A stretch of 29,553 nt of DNA from CAYUVA01 sp964448115 [NCBI: uncultured bacterium] (lineage in GTDB: Bacteria > CAYUVA01), in assembly GCA_964448115.1 (NCBI GenBank), contig CAYUVA010000048.1, positions 1-29,553 on the forward strand. The letters run 5' to 3'. This document shows, piece after piece, positions 8,252-16,500 of this stretch (position 1 is its first letter; each line of letters opens with the position of its first letter). Below the pieces are notes generated by a model that was given only the letters and a program-made list of their open reading frames with translations, was not told the origin of the DNA and did not search any database. A program made the translations under genes and the position numbers.

Positions 8252-8453
8252 GCGCTGTATCGATGGATTGCTTCGGGCTTATGAGGCTGAGCTTTTCTTT
8301 ACCCATCGGGTGCGAAGAGGAGATTCCCTGTGGAGCTTGAGCAGGAAATATGACCTTGAAATAGGCTCCATCAAGTGGTTAAATCGAATAAAGGGTGATA
8401 GCCTGAAAATGGGTGATAGACTAATCATTAGAAGAAAGTACTCGGAGAAGTGA
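8229..8453 (+). CDS. LysM-domain fragment, probably the tail of a lost cell-wall hydrolase
   Basis: Seventy-four residues if begun at GTG 8229 (an AGGGA lies 7 bases upstream). Residues about 26-70 are one LysM peptidoglycan-binding domain (HRVRRGDSLWSLSRKYDL, then IKWLNRIKGDSLKMGDRLII). The preceding 25 residues (helical, IDGLLRAYEAEL) resemble the linker between an amidase catalytic domain and LysM, but no catalytic domain and no signal peptide are present. It lies in the +1 frame relative to the carboxypeptidase fragment and overlaps its end by 23 bases. As a free cytoplasmic LysM domain it would have no obvious use, so I read it as a gene remnant; a sequencing or assembly error in this spot is an alternative. 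Confidence 0.55.
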   Translation: MEAIALSKRCIDGLLRAYEAELFFTHRVRRGDSLWSLSRKYDLEIGSIKWLNRIKGDSLKMGDRLIIRRKYSEK

Positions 8454-8456
8454 AAC

Positions 8457-9593
8457 ATGGAGGATGAACCTAAGATAATACCTGTTCTCTTGGAGGTTCT
8501 CGAGGAATACTTCGATGATGACTGTGTGGTAATTCGCTTTGGCTTTGAATATGATGGAGAGCTTCTCGATTTCGAGGAGGAATTCAAGATACAAAAGCCG
8601 AGCGATATGGTTAAAGAACTATTCAAGTTAGCTTATGAAACCGCTTACGAGAGACTAGATATCGAGCAGGATATTCCAGCTTGGACAAGGATGCGCATAT
8701 ATAAAAGGCAGAAGGTAATAAGGACGATAAAGGATATCTTTAGCAAGATAAACGATTATTACTACAGTTCCCTGGAGCAACCGCTGAATACGGAGGATGT
8801 GCTCGACATAGAAACTATTCTGGTCGATCTTTACTTGGATACCTTCAACACAAGCACCATGTCCTTCGAGGATAGAGCGAATATATTCATATCCAAGGGA
8901 AAAAGCGACCTGTTGGCTCGCATTTATGAGAGCGCTATATTCTACCTGCTCAAGTCGGTGGCATTGGCTCCGCAAAATCCCTTTACCCACTTCTACCTGG
9001 GCTACGCTTACCAGTACACAGGAAAACATTCGATGGCTCATCTATACTTTATCCAGGCACTGGAGAACTCTGACGAGGCAGACTGGGTATTATACGAGGC
9101 GGCCGGTATTTCAAGCATCCTGGCTCAGGATTTCGAACAAGCAGCCAAGATATTCGAGAGGGGACTATCCCTCATGCCTAATAATATAAATATGCTCATC
9201 GGATTGGCTAATGTGCGATTTGTTACCGGAATGGATTACCTGGAGTATGTTGATCAAGCCTTTAAGATAGATCCCAGGATGGCAGGTGATCTAATCAAGA
9301 ACCAATGGATCTATAAAAAACCTGAAGAGGAAAAGGATGCTCGATGGGATCTTGCCGCTGCTGCCGCCTATTTGAACATACACCAATACCAGCTTTTTAA
9401 AAAAGCAAGACGCAGACATATACCCTGCTATGAGCTGGAGGAGAATGTTTATTACTTCGTACCAGTACAGATAGATCGTTGGCTAGAGCTTTGTCAGCGA
9501 TATGGATTGCTTCGCCGCAAGTACGATCAGAACCTATTGGCAGCCGAAAGAGCTATGTTCGAGAATAATCAAAATTTGGATATGGATATCTAA
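8457..9593 (+). CDS. TPR-repeat protein of unknown function, 378 aa
   Basis: No signal peptide, so probably cytoplasmic. Residues 1-130 are an acidic, uncharacterised domain (FGFEYDGELLDFEEEF near 28-43). About 135-270 are tetratricopeptide-like helical repeats: AIFYLLKSVALAPQNPFTHF, YLGYAYQYTGKHSMAHLYF, then AAKIFERGLSLMPNNINMLI, with the usual Ala/Gly/Pro spacing. The remaining 100 residues are helical with a basic patch (KKARRRHIP near 315) and many aromatics. It starts three bases after the LysM fragment stop, with GGAG upstream, so it is in the coaE run of genes. TPR arrays mediate protein-protein contacts; no partner can be named. Confidence 0.75.
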   Translation: MEDEPKIIPVLLEVLEEYFDDDCVVIRFGFEYDGELLDFEEEFKIQKPSDMVKELFKLAYETAYERLDIEQDIPAWTRMRIYKRQKVIRTIKDIFSKINDYYYSSLEQPLNTEDVLDIETILVDLYLDTFNTSTMSFEDRANIFISKGKSDLLARIYESAIFYLLKSVALAPQNPFTHFYLGYAYQYTGKHSMAHLYFIQALENSDEADWVLYEAAGISSILAQDFEQAAKIFERGLSLMPNNINMLIGLANVRFVTGMDYLEYVDQAFKIDPRMAGDLIKNQWIYKKPEEEKDARWDLAAAAAYLNIHQYQLFKKARRRHIPCYELEENVYYFVPVQIDRWLELCQRYGLLRRKYDQNLLAAERAMFENNQNLDMDI

Positions 9594-9711
9594 GCCAGAT
9601 TTGTGCTTGCTCAGCTCCCCTATATTCGTCTAAATCACCATATCACCTCTTGTTGAGTAACATTCACGCCCAAAGATCTCATGCTTACTTTAATATCAAG
9701 GCAGCCTGCTA

Positions 9712-9717
9712 TATAAT
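9712..9717 (+). promoter_or_regulatory. consensus -10 box just upstream of the TolB-like gene
   Basis: A perfect TATAAT at 9712-9717 has only weak -35 candidates (TTTAAT at 9689-9694, 17-base spacing). It lies 11 bases before the ATG at 9729, so transcription would begin about at the start codon. Confidence 0.4.
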
Positions 9718-9728
9718 GCCACCCTAGG

Positions 9729-10700
9729 ATGGCTATAGGATACGGCGATAGATCACCTTACGGGTTAACAAGCCTGACCATTATTTGTTGCGCGATGCTC
9801 TTTATTTGCTCCTGTGGTGGAGAAAAGGTGCATCGTCGCATTGGAGAATCTTATGAGCTGCTGCTAACCCATGCCTTCTATCCCTGCTACTCGATGGACA
9901 ATAAGCGACTTGTCTTTGCCTCGTCGGAGAGGGGAAGAATGCAATTAAGCGAGATCCTGCTTTTCGATATGGACACTAAGCACCTGACCCGAATAACCGA
10001 TAACGAGTATGCTGACACACAGCCATGTTTCTCGTTTAACGGGAAGATGATCGCATTTACCAGGACCGTTGGAGGTAAAGATGATATTTATCTGCATATA
10101 CTATCGAGCAACCAGAGCAGGAGATTGACCAGCTTCGGGGGTAACTATCCTGCATTCACTCCCGATGATAAAAGGGTTATCTTCACCTCAGCCAGGAACG
10201 ATTCGGTTGCCCTGTTCGAGATCGATGTGCTGACCGGCGCGTTGAGCGAGGTTGTGAGCGCAGATTATCCGTGTTGGTACGGCAGATACTCGCCAGATGG
10301 ACGCTATCTAGTATTCAGCGTTACAGAGAATGGGAATGATGACCTTTACATAAAGGATCTAAAGAATGATAGCTACCACCAGGTAACCTTTGGCGATGCG
10401 AACGATCGCTTTGCATGCTTCGCACCAGATAGCAGGACCATCTATTTCAGCTCCGATAGAGTAAGCCCCTTCGGCGCCAGGGGTAACAATCAGGCGGTCG
10501 ATATCTGGCGACTCGATATCGAAGATATCACTAAGCCGAAGATCTCTCGTATCACGCATTCCCACTATAATTTTACAAAAAACCTTCACCCAGCGGTCTC
10601 TCCTGATGGTCAGACATTGCTGTTCTCCACCAACAGCGTTGGATTGAACTGGGGCGTTGCCATGATCAGTCTTACGGGGATAAAAAGTGGTGGAAACTAG
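9729..10700 (+). CDS. TolB-like WD40/PD40 beta-propeller lipoprotein, 323 aa
   Basis: An N-terminal segment with Arg8 and a hydrophobic stretch (about 13-28) ends in a lipobox-like ICSC, so the protein is probably a lipoprotein anchored at residue 29. The rest is a string of PD40/WD40-like beta-propeller repeats: YSMDNKRLVFASSERG, FSFNGKMIAFTRTVGG, FTPDDKRVIFTSARND, YSPDGRYLVFSVTENG, FAPDSRTIYFSSDRV and VSPDGQTLLFSTNS. That is six blades spaced about 45 residues apart, the TolB C-terminal pattern. The TolB N-terminal domain is absent. It overlaps comEA by 14 bases and so belongs to the competence operon. A periplasmic scaffold role is likely; involvement in DNA uptake is only suggested by context. 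No ribosome site precedes the ATG. Confidence 0.85.
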   Translation: MAIGYGDRSPYGLTSLTIICCAMLFICSCGGEKVHRRIGESYELLLTHAFYPCYSMDNKRLVFASSERGRMQLSEILLFDMDTKHLTRITDNEYADTQPCFSFNGKMIAFTRTVGGKDDIYLHILSSNQSRRLTSFGGNYPAFTPDDKRVIFTSARNDSVALFEIDVLTGALSEVVSADYPCWYGRYSPDGRYLVFSVTENGNDDLYIKDLKNDSYHQVTFGDANDRFACFAPDSRTIYFSSDRVSPFGARGNNQAVDIWRLDIEDITKPKISRITHSHYNFTKNLHPAVSPDGQTLLFSTNSVGLNWGVAMISLTGIKSGGN

Positions 10701-11187
10701 GGATAATGATGCCCTTCAGACATTAATCCTGCTGAGCGGGGCTGCCTTGATTATGTTGGTTTGCCTTGTCGCTTTGCAGGATAAAGTCTTGTCCAAGCCG
10801 TCAGAGAAGGCATTCGGTTATCCTTCATTCGAGGAGGTCTATGGCCAATCAAAGATCGAGTCAAAAGGCATCTATCCGGGAGATCTGGATAACCTTGAGC
10901 ATACAAGCTGCCAGCCCGCGATAATATACAGGGAGACCTATAATTCCTCTATTTTCGAGATTTATTGTCTCCCTTTATGCATGAAGAAGATCGACATCAA
11001 TCATGCAAGCTCGATCCAGCTTCAGTTGATTAGCGGTATAGGACCGTCTATCGCTGAGAGCATAATCGAGACCAGGCAATCTTTGGGTGGCTTCGGAAGC
11101 ATAGACGACCTCTATAAGACGCCATCTTTGAGCCAAGAACTGGTTGGAAAGCTCGGCGAGCATTTCATACTCCCACCCGATGAATAG
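10687..11187 (+). CDS. comEA: ComEA-like helix-hairpin-helix DNA-binding protein
   Basis: A single membrane segment (about 9-31) tethers the protein to the inner membrane. A 65-residue linker follows, then a tandem helix-hairpin-helix domain from about 101 to 162 (IDINHASSIQLQLISGIGPS, then GGFGSIDDLYKTPSLSQELV). The DIN-A...L..L.GIG core is the ComEA signature; the protein binds incoming double-stranded DNA in the periplasm and hands it to the ComEC channel. Length 166 is slightly longer than usual because of the linker. It starts at GTG 10687 (a second GTG follows at 10690) and overlaps both neighbours: 14 bases with the TolB-like gene and 8 with comEC. The last overlap (ATGAATAG) implies translational coupling. 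Confidence 0.9.
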   Translation: MVETRDNDALQTLILLSGAALIMLVCLVALQDKVLSKPSEKAFGYPSFEEVYGQSKIESKGIYPGDLDNLEHTSCQPAIIYRETYNSSIFEIYCLPLCMKKIDINHASSIQLQLISGIGPSIAESIIETRQSLGGFGSIDDLYKTPSLSQELVGKLGEHFILPPDE

Positions 11188-13546
11188 CCCTCTCTTGACA
11201 GCATTCCTTAGCCTTTGTTCAGGGATAATCCTAGGTTACTACTATCCGATGGAGCCTTTGTTTTACAGCCCGGTCATATTTGCGGCATTGGCAGCATTCA
11301 TCGCCCTTTACAGGAAGGCATCAAGGGTAATGATAGTCAGCTTGTTATCTGTTTCATTTTTCGCCCTGGGAGCCACATTACAGTATCACCAGAGGTTTGC
11401 CTATCACCACACTGAATTGCCTGATGCAATAAAGCCGCTGCTCGGTAAGCCGGTGATCTTACGAGGTCGCATTGACAGCATCCCGTCCTTTAGCTCCTAC
11501 AAGGTCTCTTTTGCACTTATCACCGAGTCTCTTGAGTATGGAGCCGAGCGGCCAAAGCCTTTCCGTAGCCGTATCCAGCTCGGTATATATACCAGGAGAC
11601 CCCAACTGGAGCCAATTCTCATTCCAGGCAGCGAGATCAAGATCTATACAAGGCTATATAAGGGATCGAACAAGAGCAACCCGGGCGCTTTCGACTATTC
11701 GCGCTATCTATTGACTCGTGGATACCGATATCGTGGCTATTCTCACGATTTCGGCTCCATAATCAGGTTATCTGAGCCGAATCCTTATCATCCATCAACC
11801 CTGTTCGCTAGATTCCATATTAAGTTGCACCAACTGATCCAACGAGCTTCCAAGTATCAAGGATGGGAGATTATAGATTTCGACCGGGATGCATCCGGAC
11901 ACATCCTGGAAGCGCTATTCTTGGGGCAGCGAGGGGAGGTGCCCGAACAGTATGCTGAATACTATCGCAATGCTGGCATATTCCATGTCCTTGCCATCTC
12001 TGGGCTGCATCTCGGTTTAATCGGTGCCATACTATATTTCCTGTTTCAAGTTGCAGGTCTTGGTATTCGTGGGCGGTGCATCGGGATCATAGTCGGTATC
12101 CTCTTGTACCTAAATATCGTAGAATTCCGAAGTTCTGTGGCGCGCGCTGGCTTTATGATTGTTTTATATTTGCTCAGTTTTCTATTTTATAGACAGTATA
12201 GCCTCCCGAATGCCATAGTCTTGGCTGCCTTTGTGCTTTTGATCATCAATCCACTGAGCATCTTCGATGCCGGCTTCCAGATGACATTCACCATAACTGC
12301 GGTGATATCGATTTCCACAGCGCGTATTCAAAAATGTTTCAGAATAGTAAAACCAGGTTATTTAAGGGATCTGTTATCGGTTTCGCTGGCTGCGCAGATG
12401 GGGGCTTTCGCTTTGATCGCATATTACTTCGGCGCTTTTCCATACATGGCTTGGGTACTTGCCGTGGTGGTGATACCTGGGATAACTATTGTGCTTGGCT
12501 TGCAGATATTATTTGCTATTACGGCTTTATTCGGATTTGAAGCGCTCGCCATGGCTCTATTGGAGCCGAGTCTCACGCTAGTCGGTTTGATCAGCGAATC
12601 AGCGCGCATAGCCTCCCAACTGCCATATTGCAAGATTGCCATCCCCAAACCGAGCATCGCCTTTGTTGTACTTTACTACCTTACCATTTTCACCTGTTTC
12701 ACCAGGACACTAGAAAAGAAAAGGAGGTTGATCGCCTTACCGTGCATCGTCGGGCTAGTTGTCCTTCTGTTAGCATCATACCTCCCAGAGGATAAAGGTG
12801 TTCTCCAGGTTAACCTTGTAGATATCGGGTACGGCGAGAGCATACATATAAAAACACCGAATGGACGGCACATCATGGTAGATGGGGGTGGATCTTATAG
12901 CTGGAAGTACGATACTGGCAAGCTGCATGTCCATCCTTACCTAAGACACCAGAGAATAAGCGAACTTGAGGGGATAATCTCCACCCACCCGGATGCAGAT
13001 CACCTAAGCGGCTTGTATTACCTGCTCAGCAATTACCCCACGGGCTTTATCTGGACCCCTTATCATTTCGCGAATGATCACCTTAACGAGCTTATTACCA
13101 TGGCAGAAAAGATGGATGTACAGGTAAAAATTTCCAATAAGAGATTGCCCAACCAGTTTATGCCATGGACATCAAATGATCTCTCCGCGGTGCTCATGCT
13201 TGTTTACGATGACTTCAAGATGCTTCTGACCGCGGATATAGAGAATAAAGCTGAAGCCCTCCTATTGCCTTATCGGGATCTGCTGAGATGTCATCTGCTC
13301 AAGGTGCCGCACCATGGGGGTTTAAGTTCAAGCTCAGAGGACTTTATTGATGCTACCGATCCCAGTGTAGCCGTCATCTCTTGCGAAGGGACGATCGATA
13401 ATCCCAAGCCACACCCAGTTATACTCGAACGATATCAAGATAGAAAAATTGTAACCTTTTATACAGATCGAGATGGCATGATCCGCATAAATTCCACCGG
13501 GAAAGACTATGAGGTGAGTGTCTTTCCAGCCCTCAAGGCAAGATGA
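11180..13546 (+). CDS. comEC: ComEC/Rec2 DNA uptake channel protein
   Basis: Integral membrane protein that passes single-stranded DNA into the cytoplasm. Counted from ATG 11180 (788 aa): two or three N-terminal membrane helices, a periplasmic DUF4131-type OB region (about 80-195, with NPGAFDYSRYLLTRG), then the competence domain with many helices (about 238-500; GQRGEVPEQYAEYYRNAGIF and HVLAISGLHLGLIG). A C-terminal metallo-beta-lactamase domain follows (about 543-775) with STHPDADHLSGL, LLTADIE and VPHHGG. The entry strand reads VDIGYGESIHI where GQGD is usual. A longer reading from TTG 11144 is possible, but 11180 overlaps the comEA stop by eight bases and begins with a proper hydrophobic N-terminus. 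It ends six bases from the converging protease gene. Confidence 0.95.
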   Translation: MNSPLLTAFLSLCSGIILGYYYPMEPLFYSPVIFAALAAFIALYRKASRVMIVSLLSVSFFALGATLQYHQRFAYHHTELPDAIKPLLGKPVILRGRIDSIPSFSSYKVSFALITESLEYGAERPKPFRSRIQLGIYTRRPQLEPILIPGSEIKIYTRLYKGSNKSNPGAFDYSRYLLTRGYRYRGYSHDFGSIIRLSEPNPYHPSTLFARFHIKLHQLIQRASKYQGWEIIDFDRDASGHILEALFLGQRGEVPEQYAEYYRNAGIFHVLAISGLHLGLIGAILYFLFQVAGLGIRGRCIGIIVGILLYLNIVEFRSSVARAGFMIVLYLLSFLFYRQYSLPNAIVLAAFVLLIINPLSIFDAGFQMTFTITAVISISTARIQKCFRIVKPGYLRDLLSVSLAAQMGAFALIAYYFGAFPYMAWVLAVVVIPGITIVLGLQILFAITALFGFEALAMALLEPSLTLVGLISESARIASQLPYCKIAIPKPSIAFVVLYYLTIFTCFTRTLEKKRRLIALPCIVGLVVLLLASYLPEDKGVLQVNLVDIGYGESIHIKTPNGRHIMVDGGGSYSWKYDTGKLHVHPYLRHQRISELEGIISTHPDADHLSGLYYLLSNYPTGFIWTPYHFANDHLNELITMAEKMDVQVKISNKRLPNQFMPWTSNDLSAVLMLVYDDFKMLLTADIENKAEALLLPYRDLLRCHLLKVPHHGGLSSSSEDFIDATDPSVAVISCEGTIDNPKPHPVILERYQDRKIVTFYTDRDGMIRINSTGKDYEVSVFPALKAR

Positions 13547-13552
13547 GCGAGG

Positions 13553-16500
13553 CTACTTTGTAACTGCAAGGTATGGAAAGGCAGCGCTACTACGCCCTGA
13601 GCCATCGGTTGCTATAACCTCAAGCAGCGTATTAGATCCACTCAATCCCGGCGGGATATGGTAAGTAAGTCCGAATACCATGTCATCCGCCTCGAGATCG
13701 CCGTGCTTGCCATCGTCGAATAGGTAAATGCCGGCTGGTGCTCCCTGGAAATAGATCTCGGCAACAACCACGCGCTCATCTTGTGCTCTCGCTTCAGTTA
13801 TAGCAACAATATGCAGCATTCCACCATCTATTTGGCTGAGTCGAGATTCCATGTATCCCCCAAGCATAACGAGTGGCGGCTCATGGTCTGTTATATGCGT
13901 GGAAGTTGGCGTCATGCTCGGATAGGGAGTTTGGGTCGGCGATGCTGTGGCAGGTGCCATGGTCGGCGAGCTGCTCGGAGTAGCCGTAGCCCGTGGTGTG
14001 GGAGTTAATGTCGGGGGCTGATAGATGCCGCAAACACTGATGTCATCAATGTTCCAACCGCAGCGCACATGGCGATCATCAGTAGGTCCCATCACCCAGC
14101 GGATGAGGACATTTGGATTACCATCAGCATGGCTGCTTATATCATAGCTCACATCTGTCCAGTTCATATCATTAACCCCTGCGCTATTCTCAAAGATGCG
14201 ATGCCAATAAAAGCCGTCGCTGCTTATCTCGATAGCTGCTATATCGGCTGGAGATGAATAAACCCCCAGCCAGCGCTTAAAATTGAGCGTGCAGTTGGTA
14301 AGTCGGCTGCAATCTATGGGAGTAGTAACCAGGTACGAAGGGAGCATGTTATTGGGATACTCGCCCTCAAGGTTATAGCCCAAGACCTTTTTGCCTGTGA
14401 ATCCAGACAGGGGATCAACGCTTTCATCAATCACTCCCATGCCCCTTGGCTTTCCATAATTCCAGCCTTGATCGGCGCTGAAGCCAGGATCAATGTTCAA
14501 GTTGAACTCGTGCAGACAGCGATAACTACTGTAGGTTACCGCAAACTGGGCTGTAAGCTCCCTGGTGCCAAAAGGTTGTCCGTCTATAAATAGATCGAGA
14601 TATACACTATGCCCCTGGGGGAAATCGGGATCAATACTGATCTGCAAGTGTGGAGAAAAGCTTGTCTTTACTTGACCGGCAACTACCTTGCCCAGTGTGG
14701 TTTGACTGTTTTGAAGCCCTATCAATGGATTGTCGCACAAGGCGCTTATTGAGACCGTGTAGGCATCATCATCGCCTTGATTATAAAGACTGATGGGGAC
14801 AAGCAGGGTCTCACCAGGATCCGGGATGCCATCGTGATCGCCTACGATCTCATTAAATTCGAGGCTATCGATGATCAGGTCCGGCGCCTCGATTTCAATA
14901 TTTATAGGGACCTGTCCGCTTCCCTGGGCACTGCTCCAGATGATATTTCCAGCGATAATCTCGCCATCGGGCGCGCTGCCGGCAATAGATATCCTCGGAT
15001 AAGGCGCCATATTTATGGCTGTCTCTCCCTCGCCTATGTTCTGGAACCCTATCCCATCCTGGATCACCTCGACATAAGGGCTATCGATGACAAGCACCCC
15101 GCTGGCAGCTTGTAGGTCAACCCCGACATTGTGAACCGAGACAATTATATCGATGGTCTCACCGGCGCCGGGCGCTGCATCGCTATTACCAGCCACTTCG
15201 CTGAATTGAACATCTCGCAGTCGCAGGTTAGGCTCCAGGCAGGAGTACAGCCCATACAACTCGATATCATCGATGTTCCATCCGCAGAACCGATAGTTAT
15301 GGTTGGTCGGTCCCTGCTCGAAGCGAAGATAAACCGTCTCCTGATTGTCAGCATATTTACCGATATCAAGCCCATGTATAGTCCACCTGGGGTCTGAGAC
15401 CAGGGAGGCGCTATTTGACCATACTTCCTGCCAGTGCTTCTTGTCTATTGAGATGCTAATTGCTGCCCTGTCCTTGCTTCCGGTGCTTAGCCACCTGGCA
15501 TATCTCAGGTGAACATCTTCCATTCCCATACAGTTTATCGGTGTTGAGATGATGCCATACATTGGCATGTAGTTCTCGAAGTCCCCCTGCAGGTTGTATC
15601 CTATGACATACTGTCCGCTGTAGGCTGCAAACGGATCCCGGTTTCCGCTGCTTCCCCCCCCGCCCTGTGGCATCCCGAATTCCCAATCGCCGCCGGTCTT
15701 TATCCAGCCGGGGTCGCTATCTAGTGGCTCGCGGTAGAACACATAATAGTTGCGTGTATAGAACGAATAATACTCCCCGGAGTTGAAATCACGGGAGACA
15801 TTTTGTGCCCGGTCCTGGCAGACTACCTCGAAGAATACCTTAGTACAAGGCTCTATGCCATGGATCGATACCTGATGACTGGTCGTATAACTCTTCTCGG
15901 TAACCGAGAACTGGAGATCCCTGGTCAAGCCGTAGTTTACCCCGCCGATACATGGCTCATCAGTAGTAAAGGCAATGGTCGCTCCCTGGTTGGAGATGAA
16001 TTCAACCCGAAGGTCTGATATCTGCGGTGGCAAACAGTCTATAATAGCGGAGTCGTTACACATTAGCGGCGCCTGGCTGCCATCATCCTCATCATAGTAG
16101 TGCACCTCCAGGAGGTCTCCATGCTGCACCTCGATTGTTTCCCCCATCTTTTTTTGTGCAGATGATCCCGGGGAGATGGTATAGAATGACCCCCTGAAGA
16201 TTCCCGAATCGGGCGGATTCTCCTGCACAAGGGTGAATATACCATCCGGCTGGGTGGTGCTTGTAACCTGTACCTGATAGGTCTGGGATCCGAGCAGATC
16301 CACATCGGAGAGAATCAGATCCACCTCGCTGTTACAACCATAACTGCTATTAAGGAGAATGATCTCCCCTCGTGAACTGCCGATCACACCGCTGACCACC
16401 AGTGCATAAGGCTGAGGTCCCATGGGGATGAAGTTCGCCTCGACCCTTATCAGATATCTGCCCGGCTGGGGGGCATTGACCTGTACGCACTCGATGTTGT

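Noticed and set aside
13547-13552. Possible shared terminator between the converging comEC and protease genes
   Set aside because: Only six bases separate the stops and no hairpin with a T-run is visible around them.
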